From Okeania sp. KiyG1 (GTDB taxonomy: Bacteria; Cyanobacteriota; Cyanobacteriia; Cyanobacteriales; Microcoleaceae): 64,000 nt of DNA. Position 1 is the stretch's first letter; the number at the start of each line of letters is the position of its first letter. A program made the position numbers and the translations under genes. Location of the stretch: positions 1 through 64,000 of the forward strand of contig NZ_BLZO01000064.1 of NCBI RefSeq assembly GCF_014132355.1, read 5' to 3'. Of the stretch, positions 17,743 through 29,087 are shown in pieces. The notes under the pieces were generated by a model. That model was not told where the DNA came from. It worked only from the letters and a program-made list of their open reading frames with translations, and searched no databases.

Positions 17743-20700
17743 TTAATTTACCTCATCCTGCTTCAATGTTTTTCGTTGGACTCGTTTTAACTTTTGTTGC
17801 GCAATTGCTTGGAATTTTTCTGCTTTTTTCTGTTGTGTTTGCTGCTCCAGTTCCTTAAAATGTTGGGATATATCATCTAAAGAAATGTCTGGTTGTTGTA
17901 CCACAATTGGCAGAATAGTAGTAAATTTAGCTATCCAATTATCAATCGTTTTTGATTTAAATAAATCAGCATTATAAGTGGCAGTCAACCTCAACTCACC
18001 CTTAGTTTCAGCTAAATTCCAAGTTAAATCTCGTCGGGCTGCTCCAGAGAAATTTAGGACTGGGTTAACTTCAATATTGGCAAAATTTAATCCTTCTCCA
18101 AATTTATCTAAATTAAATTGAACATGAATTAACGGTGGCCGACTAGGATCTCGTTTTAGGTTCAATTTTTGGAGTAATTGGGAACAGGGATAACTTTGAT
18201 GTTCGTAAGAATTTAATAACTCTTGCTTAACAGTTTTTAGATATTCAGAAAATGTCTCTTTTTGGCTACGAAAACGCACAGGCAAGACATTAACACAATA
18301 GCCTACCAGATTTTTCCACCCCCAAGCCAGTTGTCCAGCAGCAGAAATCCCGATCGTAATATCATTTTCTTGAGATAAATGACGTAAAAGTAGGGTAAAA
18401 ACTGCCAACAAAGTCATAAATAAAGTACAACCTTGCTGATTACTTAATTTTTCCAGTTTATCCTTGATTTTAGCCTCAATTAGACAATCTTGCTGTTGAC
18501 CTCGATAGGTTTGGATCTTAGGGCGAGGAAAATCAGTAGGTAAATCTAACTCGGGAATTGTATCGCTAAATTGCTTTAACCAATAAACCTCATCTTGTTC
18601 GAGCTTAGGGTTAATTTCGCCCATAATCTTTACATAATGGCTAAATTGTCTTGGTTTCCCCAATTTAAGCTCAATTCCTTGGGTTTGAGCATTATAAAAC
18701 CTTGCCAACTCATTGACAATCACATCAACTGACCATCCATCAGAAATAATATGATGGATGGTTAAAACTAACCAATGAACTTCTGAGGCGATTTTGACAA
18801 TTTGTACCCGTAATAGGGGAGAATTGCTGATTTGAAAAGGTTCACAGACGGTTTTATCCAACCAAGCAGCGATCTCCTCTTGCTCTGTGTCAGTAAAATC
18901 CAAATAAGGGATATCCATTTCCCATCTTGGCAAAATTTCCTGCTTTTCTCCGCGATCGTCAATTAAAATGCGTAAAGCTTCATGGCGATTAATAACTATC
19001 TGAATAGCTTGATTTAGAGCAGAAATATCTAACTTTCCTTTAAATTCCAACCGTAGAGATTCATTGTAAGCAATTGATCCCTCCTCTTGAAGTTGAGCTA
19101 GTGTCCAAAGTTGTTTTTGAGCTTGAGTTAAGGGAATTTTATGGGGATAACGGGCGATAATAACAGCTTGTTGATTAATTATTGGGTTATTTTCTCCTGG
19201 CAAGGCAACTATATCGGTAAAACCCGTTTCTTGTAGAATGTTTTGCCATTTTTCCACTGATAAGAGAGGATAAGCAGGACGCAATTCCAGATCGGAAAAT
19301 TTCCACCATCCTTCCGTTAAACCAAAAATTAAATCTAACCAGCGTTGGGGAGATGTACCTTCCATTAAAATTACCATTTCCCCTGGAATTAATAGCTGCT
19401 GAATGTTTTGTAAGGTCTGATGGAGATTAGCGGTACTATGGACAACATTAGCTGCAATAATAATGTGATATTGTGCTTTTCCCAGTTTCTGGACAGCGGG
19501 AGCTTGTTCAATGTTTAAACTGTCATATTCTACAAAAGGATAGTCTTGAAACTTCTGTTTTGCCCGATTCAGAAACAGGGGAGAGAGATCGGTAAAATAA
19601 TATTTAACTAATTCTGGGGGTAGCTCGGGTAAAACATAAGCGCTTGTCCCCCCTGTACCTGCACCAATCTCTAAAATTTTCACGATTTCACCCTCAGAAA
19701 CCGATTCTAAGGCAAGGGAAACGGTTTTCTGTACTAGAGTATTTAAGAAACGCGCCACCGTTGAGGTTTGATATAATTCTGTTGCTAAGGTAAAGTCTCC
19801 TTGGGGAAAAATTAACTGAAGGGGATTAATTTTTCCTTGTAATACCTCTGCTAAGGCTGAAGCGCAACGATTCAGTAGAGTCAATTCTGCTTTTAAAGAG
19901 GGATATTGCGCCAAAATTGTCTCTGCTAACCTTTGAGGGTTCATTGATTCTGGTGAGTTAATAACTTCCCAATGATGGGGAGTAAGCCTTAAGATATCTT
20001 CCTCTACCATAATTTGTAGCAAACGCTTTAATAGGGAATAATGTTGAGGAATTATCCCTAAGTTTTGAGCGATCGCCTCATGGGTAAATTGCTCTCCTGG
20101 GCGAAATTTAACCCCTAATTTAGCAAAAGCAGCGATAACATAGGCAAAACTCAACTTCTCCAGTTCAAAAAATCCTAGACAGTAATTTTCTAACTCATAC
20201 TGTTTACAGAGATTTTCCATCTCAGGGAGCAAGCGAGTATTAATAACTTTAGGGGTTAATAAATTAACGCTGGATTCAGAAATAATCGGTTGAGCAGTCT
20301 TTACAGAGGGAAAAAAACCTCCTTGTCGCAATTCCATCACACTTTCTTGAATTGCTCCAATCAAGAAATCAATATCTTCATCGCTGTGGGCTGTAGAGAG
20401 GAAACAATTACGCCCTTCCCAAATATAAACCCCTTTCTCTAATAAATGATAATATAGTAAATCTATATTCGCACTGGAAGCAAAACGAAACAATGAGCCA
20501 AAATAGACAATCTCTAAGGGAATTTGTTCAGTTTCAAAATAATGATTTAAGGTATCGGCTAATCTAGCAGTACGCTCATTTAACTCTTGTTGGAGGGTTT
20601 GCCCCTCTTTTTTGAGATATTGTAAAACACCACGAGCCGCAGCCATTCCTAGATGATTTTTGTTGAAAGTTCCCGCAAAAAAAGTTTTTTCGGCCCTAGG

Positions 20701-23700
20701 ATAAGAATTATCCCCATAATTCCACTCCCCACCATCAAGGGCATCCAGATAACGCCCTTTTCCAGCCACAACCCCAATTGGTAATCCTCCTCCCACAATT
20801 TTCCCATAGGTAACTATGTCTGCTTCAATTTCAAACCATTTTTGAGCGCCCCCTGGATGGATGCGAAACCCTAGCAACACCTCATCAAAAATCAGTGGTA
20901 TCTGGGCTGCTTCAGTAAAAGCACGTAATTTTTGCAAAAAGGCTGTCGGTTTTACACTAGGGTTGCGACTTGGTATCGGCTCAACTAAAACCCCCGCTAA
21001 TTCCTCTGCGTTACGGGATAAAATCTCTAGGCTATCGGGATTATTATAATCTAACACCAGCAAGTCTTTGACGGCATTCTCAGCAATTCCAGCAGCCATA
21101 GGTACAGCTTCAGTTGTCCCTGAGACTCCCAGGGCTAAAACCCCATCAAAATGTCCATGATAGGCACCCGCAAATAAAGCAATTTTACTCTTTCCAGTGA
21201 CAGTACGGGCTAATCTTAGAGCTGTCATCACAGCTTCTGTACCAGAATTACAAAATGTTACCCTTTGTACTCCGGTTAAATCTTGAATTAAATGGGCAAC
21301 TTCAGCTACTAAATTAGATTGAGGACCAATTTGTAAACCTTTCTCTAGCTGTGCAGTGACGGCTTGAGTAATAATAGGAGCATTGTGACCAAATAACAAT
21401 ACCCCAAACCCCATCGTAATGTCGAGATATTTGTTGCCATCGATATCCCAAAAGTGAGATCCTTGCGCCCTTTCTCCCACAATAGGATAAAGCATTTCTT
21501 TGATTGAGGGTCTAAATCCAGCTACTGCTCGACTATCTGCAAGAATAGGACGTGATGAAGCAGCTCTTGCTTTTGATTTCAGTGTTTTTACACTATAACG
21601 GCTAATTAAATCATCAAGATGCTGTTGTTGTTTAGCAGTCAAATTTTGGGGCTGAGTTAGCTTACGAGGAGATGTTTTTTTTTCCGTTTCTTCTCTTTTC
21701 CCATAGGAAAAACTGTTCATATCTCGCGCCGGAGGTATTGGGGAAGGCTGAGATGCTGTTAGCGGTTTACCTTGGAGTAACGCTAATTGCTCAGACATAA
21801 CTTGTAATTGTTGGCTGATAATTCTCTCTAGAGCCGTTTCTGCTAAAGTATTATGATTGACAGGAGAAAGAGAAGTATCGGGAATTAGAGGTTTCTTCTC
21901 GCTAATTTCTGGGGTAGGAGTATCTGTTGGGGGTGAAGTTGGTAATTGTTGAGCTATATGGCTTCCTAATCCTTCTATCGTCGGCCAAACTTCAAATAAT
22001 TGATTAACCTGAATTTTCAGTCCGTACTTATTTTCGATCACTTGTATTAAATCCAATAAAACGAGGGAATCAGCACCCATTTCTAGGAAAGGCGCGGTAC
22101 AGTCCACCTCAGCTATGGGAATTTTCAGGAAATCACTTACCAAAGTCGATAATTCTTTGATTATCTGTTGCTGATAGCCATTGTTGAGAGCAGTCTGATC
22201 TATAGTCGGGTTTGAGCTGTGGTTTTCTAACATAACATTTTCGGAATCTTCAAGCCAGTAAGGTTGACGTTGGAAGGGATAGGTCGGTAACGATAAGCGA
22301 TGACGAGAATAATCGCTGTCCCAACCTTTCCAGTTGACAGCGACTCCCTCAATGTATAACTTTCCTAAACTGGAGGCTAAAATTTGCCAATCTTCTTGTC
22401 CCTCTACCAGAGAGGGTAGCCAAGTTCCTTCTCCCCTGCGTTGACCTAGTTTGGAGAGAATCGGTTTTGAGCCAATTTCTACAAATAATCGGTATTTTTG
22501 CTGGAATAAGGTATCTATTCCCTCTTTGAAGCGTACTGGATTTCGGGTTTGTTGTCGCCAATAATTGCCTTCGGGAATTTTGTCATCGGGGAAAAATTCT
22601 CCGGTTAAGTTAGAAATCAGAGAGATTTGGGGCTTCTTAAAGGAAATTCCCTCGATGCTTTCTTGCCATTGTTCCAACATCGGTTCAATTAAGGGGGAAT
22701 GAAAGCCATGGGAAACATTTAAGGGGCGGTTTCTAAAGCCTTTTTGTTCTAAAATCTCAACTACTTTTTCAACTGCCTGTTTTTCCCCAGAAATAACTGT
22801 ATTTTCGTCACTGTTTAAGGTGGCGATCGCTACTCTTGAAGAAGCTACCTGAGCTAATACTGCTTTTACTTGGTCTTCTTTGGCAAAAATAGCTACCATT
22901 TTGCCCTTCTGGGGTAAATTATCCATTAACTTCGCCCTAGTGGCTATCAATTTTAATCCGTCTTCCAGACTAAACACCCCAGCCACACAAGCAGCCACAT
23001 ATTCCCCTAAACTATGACCGATAACTGCATCTGGTTTAATCCCCCAAGAAATCCACAGTTGAGCTAGGGCGTATTCCAGAGCAAACAAAGCTGGCTGAGT
23101 GTAAGCTGTTTGATGAATGATATTTGCCTCTGAATCAGCCGAATCAAGTATTTTGATTAAAGATTTACCCAAATAAGGGAACAAAATTTCATCACATTGC
23201 TCCAGAAGCTGGCGAAATCTGGGTTGAGTTTCGTACAGTTCTTTACCCATTCCACTGTACTGAGAACCTTGTCCAGTAAAGAGAAAAACAATCTTTGGCG
23301 GTTTACGGCGAGAAAACTTCCCTTGAATCAAACCCGGGCTTTCTTGTTTGTTACTGAATTTTTGCAGTAATTCCTGAATTTGGTTACTATTTTCGCCCCA
23401 AAGAGCCAATCGATGGGGAAAATGTGAGCGTCCGGTATTGGCAGTAAAACAAATATCCCCTAGACTCAGATGGGGCTTTTCTTGCAACCAAGAATAATAA
23501 CGTTGGGCTAAGACTTGTAATGCGGGTTCGCTTTTTGCCGATAGGCTCAATAAGTGTTGGTTACGGTCAGGAAAACTTGATAAAGTTGCCTTTTCTGGTG
23601 CTTCTTCAAGAATAATATGACAATTTGTTCCTCCAAAGCTGAAACTACTCACCCCTGCTACCCGTTTTCCAAGTATGGGGTTCCAAGGTAGATTTTTTGT

Positions 23701-24905
23701 AGGGATAAAAAAGGGCGTATCAGCAATTTCTATGTAAGGATTTAACTTATTTAAGTGTAAGTTGGGAAAAATCTGCCGTTTTTGTAGAGATAGAATCACT
23801 TTAATAATTCCCGCAATTCCCGCAGCATTTTCTAAATGCCCGATATTGGTCTTAACTGAGCCGACAGCGCATTTATTTTCCGGTGTTCGTCCTTCTGTCA
23901 AGACAGCTTGAATGGCTCTTATTTCCACAGGATCTCCTAATGGAGTACCTGTCCCGTGTGCCTCTATATAACTGACTGTTTGAGGAGAAATTCCCGCTCC
24001 CTTTAAGGCTTCGCTGATCACTGATTGCTGGGCAAAACCGTTCGGTGCTGTTAGTCCATTACTAAATCCGTCATGATTCACTGCTGAACCTCTGATGACG
24101 GCTAAAATTCGATCGCCAGATTCCACCGCTTCAGATAATCGTTTGAGGACAATCATCCCACAGCCTTCTCCTCGCACATAACCGTCAGCTTTCTCATCAA
24201 AGGTTTTACACCGTCCTGACCCTGACATCATTCTGGTCTGAGAGAAAGTAATCGTCATATCTGGTAAAATCATCAAACTGACTCCCCCAGCCAAAGCGAG
24301 ATTGCTCTCTCTGTTTTGCAAACTTTGACAGGCTAAATGAACAGCTACTAGGGAAGAAGAACAAGCAGTTTCCACTGCTAAGGATGGCCCATGAAAATCC
24401 AGAAAATAGGAAACACGGTTAGCTGCAAGGCTTAAGGTTAACCCCGTCCCGTTATAAGCATTAATTTTCTCCCAATCTCGACATAATAATCGCCCATAAT
24501 CAAAATTACCAATGCCGACAAAAACCCCTGTTTTACTACCTTTGAGGGAATTTGGGTTCACCCCTGCATCTTCCAAAGACTCCCAAGACACCTCCATTAC
24601 TAAGCGTTGTTGAGGATCGATGCGAGGTGCTTCCTTGGGGAAATATTGAAAAATGCTGGATCGAATTCTGCCACTTGCTCTAAAAACCCCCCCCACCGCG
24701 TATTCATTTTACCAGGGGTTTGTGGATCTTGATGGTAGAATTGAGCCACTGACCACCTCTTGGCTGGGACTTCGGTAATGGCATCAACTCCATTGACCAA
24801 AAGTTGCTCAAAGGTGGCAGGATCGGGAGACTTGGGAAAGCGACACCCCATCCCGATGATAGCAATAGGTTCTCTAGAGAGTTTCTGACTCATGGCTTCG
24901 ATCAT
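17743..24905 (-). CDS. Hybrid PKS: KS-AT-ACP-aminotransferase-methyltransferase-C (one frameshift)
   Basis: The start frame (24905, MIEAMSQKLSREPIAIIGMG; an internal ATG at 24893 is equally good) breaks at NISPR, and the rest (EAPRIDPQQRL...) continues in another frame to 17743. One extra G at 24633-24634 restores about 2387 residues. Domains: KS (about 10-430; TACSSS, HGTGTPLGD, NIGHLENAAG), malonyl-type AT (about 540-840; GHSLGEY, SHGFHS), ACP (MGADSL), class III PLP aminotransferase (about 1110-1530; DEVLLGF, YGKIVGGG), C-methyltransferase (EIGAGTGGT), C domain (HHIISDGWS). There is no KR or DH, so the beta-keto group should be transaminated to a beta-amine, as in microcystin and microginin synthetases. 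It starts 11 bp after the Hal-ACP gene. Confidence 0.9.
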
Positions 24906-24916
24906 TGAACAGTAGC

Positions 24917-26350
24917 TTATTGAGCTAATTTAGAGGAAAATGTGGCAATGTTAGGATATTCATAAATTAAGGCGGGATTGAGGGTAGTTCCTAACCAATC
25001 TCCCAGGTCGCCAATCATCCCAACTCCTTCTGCTGAGGATAATCCATAGCTTTGAAAAGAACTCTCAAGGTCTATTTCCTCTGCCTCTAGATCTAAGAGT
25101 TCCGCTAAATAGGAAATCAACCAAGCTTCAATGTCAGAAGTCGTAATTTTTTTCTGATCCCCAGAAATTTGACTATTTGATTCTACAGAGGTATTTTTGC
25201 GTTTAAATGTCTCTACAAGTTGACTGTATCGTGTCATTGCTTCTTCTGCACTCAGGCCACGATATTGATTCCAAGCTTCCCACTGTATATACTTGCGAGG
25301 ATGAAGGATTGGGTTAGGCTTGCTTTGATCACAATCTCCTGTGATAGACTGTTTTTCTAACCCGTAAATTTCTAGTTGTCGCTCGTCTTCTGGAATATTA
25401 ACCTGACCAAACCGGACTTGATTTAAACTGTTTTGAAATTGAACTTCCGTGTCGCTTAAATCATGGGAGTCTCTCACCAAATTATGTCCATAATCATCTT
25501 TTCCTGACACCAATATACAATAATGTCGTTTAATATTATGTCCGTTTTCATCAATGAATTCTCCTTGCCAACGGTAGGGGTAAACTTGAGTGCTAGGACG
25601 CACATAACGCCCAATAATTCCTAAACGACGACGTTGTGAACGGTTAGGAAAAGAACTGTGCATCACTTTCTCGGTAAAAATAATTGCTTTTCCTGCTTCC
25701 ACCGGAACTGTTTCCAAATCCCAATCATTCTCATCAAAATCGTAGTCAAGGGAATATTTTTGTTCCCTCTGCCAAACTGTTTTATGAGCACTAATTCCGG
25801 CAAAAACTCCCTCTTCCGCTGGGCGACTACCTGCTAACATTTTAAATAGTTTCTGATGGGAACCATTAGCAAACCGCATACAGCCATTTTCTATATCTGC
25901 ATCGTCCAAGGCTACCCAAACTGTTAAATTTATCGGTTCTTCATCATCTTGATAAACTAGGGTTTTTTTCTGATAATCAATGTCACTAGAAGTGTAATAT
26001 TCTTTTGCTTGATGCCATTTTATTTCTCCTTGACCAGGCAATTTACAAAAGATATTGGTGTACCACAATAACAAATCCTCTCCAGCAATTTGTTGAATAT
26101 GTTTAATCAGTTCTGTGTCTTCAAATAATTCCCTAATTGGTTGATGAAATAGATGGTGATCTCTAGGGGTTTCCAGATTAAATACATTATTATAAAAACC
26201 GAGAATTTCCTGCCCGTTTGCTTCAACAATTAAACGGCTGTTGGCTTCTAAACACGCTTTAACAGCAGCAATTTTTTCCGGTGAAAATATCTCTAAAGGA
26301 CCTACCCATCCCTTTCGAGCAAAATGGTTAAGCTGTTCTGATGTTAGCAT
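24917..26350 (-). CDS. SyrB2/HctB-like halogenase-ACP fusion (HxA motif)
   Basis: A 477-residue protein. Residues 1-300 are of the phytanoyl-CoA dioxygenase (PhyH) fold. The metal motif is Trp-His113-Gln-Ala115, with distal His231 (KVMHSSFPN) and a cluster of Arg at 240-242. In PhyH hydroxylases the motif is HxD. Ala at the third position is the hallmark of SyrB2-type Fe/2OG halogenases (His116, Ala118, His235 in SyrB2). Residues 405-477 are an ACP of the FAAL-partner type (SYGLSSAEGV, with Ser439 the likely Ppant site and Ser in place of the usual Asp before it). This halogenase-ACP layout is that of HctB from hectochlorin biosynthesis, which chlorinates a tethered fatty acyl chain. It overlaps the upstream FAAL gene by 23 bp. 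Confidence 0.82.
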   Translation of the reverse strand: MLTSEQLNHFARKGWVGPLEIFSPEKIAAVKACLEANSRLIVEANGQEILGFYNNVFNLETPRDHHLFHQPIRELFEDTELIKHIQQIAGEDLLLWYTNIFCKLPGQGEIKWHQAKEYYTSSDIDYQKKTLVYQDDEEPINLTVWVALDDADIENGCMRFANGSHQKLFKMLAGSRPAEEGVFAGISAHKTVWQREQKYSLDYDFDENDWDLETVPVEAGKAIIFTEKVMHSSFPNRSQRRRLGIIGRYVRPSTQVYPYRWQGEFIDENGHNIKRHYCILVSGKDDYGHNLVRDSHDLSDTEVQFQNSLNQVRFGQVNIPEDERQLEIYGLEKQSITGDCDQSKPNPILHPRKYIQWEAWNQYRGLSAEEAMTRYSQLVETFKRKNTSVESNSQISGDQKKITTSDIEAWLISYLAELLDLEAEEIDLESSFQSYGLSSAEGVGMIGDLGDWLGTTLNPALIYEYPNIATFSSKLAQ

Positions 26351-28964
26351 CTTGTAATTTCGTCTCTGGTGATTTTATAGAGGAAGTAAACAAATTTAAC
26401 TGATTATTGAGAAATTGCTGGCGACAGTTTTGACGCTGAATTTTACCACTAGAGGTTTTGCTTATAGTTCCGTGTCTGATTAAAGCCATCTGATATACTC
26501 GTAAATCATGTTCAACAGCCACTGCTTCCTTAATTTTCTGCTCTACTGTTGCTAGATCCAAATTTTGCCCATAACTACGTTCTACTTCTTGGACAATCAC
26601 TAGACGTTCCTCTCCCTTTACCTCCACTGAAAATGCTGCACCACATCCCGAACGCAATGCCGGATGGCTGTTTTCCACAGTCAGTTCAATATCTTGGGGA
26701 TAATGATTGCGGCCTTCTATAATAATCAAGTCTTTCAGTCGTCCAGTCACAAATAATTGTCCCTTGTAGAGAAAGCCTAAATCTCCTGTTCTCAAAAATG
26801 GTCCTTCTCCTGTATCCCTAAGATAAGCTTGAAAGGTTTCACCAGTGGCCACCGGATTATTCCAGTAACCTTGGGCTACTGTCATTCCACTAACCCAAAT
26901 TTCTCCAATTTCTGTGGGGTTACAGGGGGTTAAACTCTCAGGATTGATAATTTTGACTTGGGTATCAATTTCACTGTATCCACATCCCACTTGGATTTGT
27001 GACTTTAAACACCTATTTTCGGCTATTACTAGGCGATTTTCGGACAATGCTGCTGATTCAATCTCTATGGATATGGGTGCATCCTGTTGCCTTACCGCAG
27101 CTACTTTTAATGTGGCTTCAGCTAATCCATAACCAGGACAAAAGACTTGTTTTTTGAAGCCGTAGGGAGCAAATGTTTTGGAAAATTTCTCTATTGTCTC
27201 GGCTCTTACTGGTTGCGCTCCGTTTAGTGCCATTTTCCAGTTTTTTAGGTCTAATCCCTTCCCTTGTTCTGGTTTAAACTTGCGCACACATAAGTCATAG
27301 GCAAAATTAGGCGCAGCACTATGGGTTGCCTGGTAACGAGAAATTATTTTCAACCAGTTTAAGGGTTTCAACAAGAAAGATAGGGGAGACATCAAATAAC
27401 AACTACACCCTACTAATAAAGGAGTCAAAATCCCATACACTAATCCCAGATCGTGAAAAGTAGGCAACCAAGAGACAATTTTACTATCCCGAGCGTGATT
27501 CCAACCTACAGCTAGATCCCTACAATTAACAAGTAGATTTTCATGGCTAACCATCACCCCTTTGGGATTACCTGTTGATCCCGATGTGTACTGTAGTAAG
27601 GCTAAGGTATCTTGATTGATTTTAGGCGGTTGCCAATCCTTTCGAGGGACACTGGAAATGCTGCTGGTGTCCAACCACTTTAATTGAGCAAAATCAGGAT
27701 TTTGATCCTGCCAACGAGCTTTTTGTTGCCATAAAGCTGTGGTTGTCAGGGCAAAAGTCGCCTCAGCATCCTTGATAATAGACTCTAATCGATTTAGGGA
27801 TTGATTAGGACGGGGAGGATACCCAGGAACAGCTATCATTCCTGCTGCCAGACAGCCGAAAAAGCCAATTATAAAGTCTAAACCAGGAGGATATAACAAC
27901 AATACTCGCTCCCCAGGAGAACCTAACTGTTGTAATTGTGTCGCGATCGCCTGAGACTGCTGGAGTAAATCTTGGTAACTGAGACTTCCAGATACAGTTA
28001 CATCATCCTGAAGAAAGGTATAAGCCTTCCGATCAGGATTTTCTGTCGCTCTTTGGTGTAAAATATCTAATAAAGTGGACAAAGCTGCTTTCCTCAAACT
28101 TTGCTTAACTCCAGTAATAAACTTGTTCCCGATTTTGAGAAAACGCCACAAACCCCCAATGGTGATGCGACGACGAGAACCTTTGACAGTGGAAACCCGA
28201 TGTAAAATGCGACCGTCATCAAAGATGATTAAACTACCTGCCTTGGGCTTAACCCGCATTTGTGCATAATCTTCCATGACATCAGCAATTAATTTGCCGT
28301 TCACTGTTCCATTTCTCTTGCGTCCACCGTTTTCTGTGTCTGTCCACTCAGTTTCATCCCACTCTAAATCATAAAGGATTAACTCCCCGCCGATTTCTGC
28401 TTCACTTAGAGTTAGATTATAACCGAGATGTGCCTCTTTGTTGATTTGATTTCCTAAGTGTTTGTAACCAGGGGTGCAGTATACAAACTGATTGCCAAAA
28501 TGCCAGCCCATAAATTGTCCTTCTTCTAAGACTCGAATGGTGCTAGGGGTGTAATCAGAGCCATTTGCTGCTTTGGGTATTGTAACTTCTCTTCCCCCAG
28601 ACATCATCCCTAACACTTCTTCCAAGCGTGTCTCGAAGTCTGTTCCCCCCTGAAAAATATGGCGACAGTATTCCCGATATTCAATCGCTTCTTGGCAATA
28701 TTTTTCGATGTTGGTTTCGGAAACATACAATGCTGGTCCGTAAATCAGAATCTCTCCGAAGGGAGACCCTTCAAATGGTCCTTTTTGATTGAGTTGACTC
28801 ACCACTTGGTCAACATCTTCTTGAGAAAGAAAGTTTTCGATGATTAAACCATCAATTTTGCGTTCACAGATATCTTTAATGCCATCGGGATAGTGACGAG
28901 CCAGATCCTGAGCATCTATTTCTACTAAATTGTAGAGGGTTTTTGAAGCTGCAATTGTCATCAT
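26328..28964 (-). CDS. WelO5-like halogenase-type domain fused to fatty acyl-AMP ligase
   Basis: An 878-residue fusion. Residues 1-285 are an Fe(II)/2OG enzyme with His155-Phe-Gly157-Asn-Gln-Phe, distal His255 (ILHRVSTV) and Arg264-266 then ITIGG. The carboxylate ligand is replaced by Gly, as in WelO5. Residues about 297-870 are a FAAL: YTSGSTGNPKGVMVSHENL (ATP binding), SWLPTFHDLGLVYGI and LRTGDLGF, with the FAAL-typical YPPGLDFIIGFFGC and VPGYPPRP. The FAAL should activate a free fatty acid and pass it to the ACP of the next gene. Fusing the two activities suggests that halogenation acts at chain loading. The start at 28964 (two Met codons) has no strong ribosome binding site. Confidence 0.87.
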   Translation of the reverse strand: MMTIAASKTLYNLVEIDAQDLARHYPDGIKDICERKIDGLIIENFLSQEDVDQVVSQLNQKGPFEGSPFGEILIYGPALYVSETNIEKYCQEAIEYREYCRHIFQGGTDFETRLEEVLGMMSGGREVTIPKAANGSDYTPSTIRVLEEGQFMGWHFGNQFVYCTPGYKHLGNQINKEAHLGYNLTLSEAEIGGELILYDLEWDETEWTDTENGGRKRNGTVNGKLIADVMEDYAQMRVKPKAGSLIIFDDGRILHRVSTVKGSRRRITIGGLWRFLKIGNKFITGVKQSLRKAALSTLLDILHQRATENPDRKAYTFLQDDVTVSGSLSYQDLLQQSQAIATQLQQLGSPGERVLLLYPPGLDFIIGFFGCLAAGMIAVPGYPPRPNQSLNRLESIIKDAEATFALTTTALWQQKARWQDQNPDFAQLKWLDTSSISSVPRKDWQPPKINQDTLALLQYTSGSTGNPKGVMVSHENLLVNCRDLAVGWNHARDSKIVSWLPTFHDLGLVYGILTPLLVGCSCYLMSPLSFLLKPLNWLKIISRYQATHSAAPNFAYDLCVRKFKPEQGKGLDLKNWKMALNGAQPVRAETIEKFSKTFAPYGFKKQVFCPGYGLAEATLKVAAVRQQDAPISIEIESAALSENRLVIAENRCLKSQIQVGCGYSEIDTQVKIINPESLTPCNPTEIGEIWVSGMTVAQGYWNNPVATGETFQAYLRDTGEGPFLRTGDLGFLYKGQLFVTGRLKDLIIIEGRNHYPQDIELTVENSHPALRSGCGAAFSVEVKGEERLVIVQEVERSYGQNLDLATVEQKIKEAVAVEHDLRVYQMALIRHGTISKTSSGKIQRQNCRQQFLNNQLNLFTSSIKSPETKLQDANIRTA

Positions 28965-28997
28965 TTTGTTGAAAAATTAAGTAGTATAGAAATACCT

Positions 28998-29024
28998 GCT
29001 CCCCACTCTATTTTTTAGGGGAGC
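28998..29024 (-). other. Hairpin between the small peptide gene and the FAAL gene
   Basis: A 7-bp perfect stem (GCTCCCC at 28998-29004, GGGGAGC at 29018-29024) with a 13-base loop lies in the 123-bp gap. No T-run follows on the minus strand, so it is more likely an RNA processing or partial attenuation site than a full terminator. Such a site would let the small upstream gene be expressed at a higher level than the operon. Confidence 0.3.
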
Positions 29025-29087
29025 TAAGTATTTGAGGCCATCAAAAACCTCTTAATGATCCTTCTTATTAATGGTTCTTCTTAAGAC

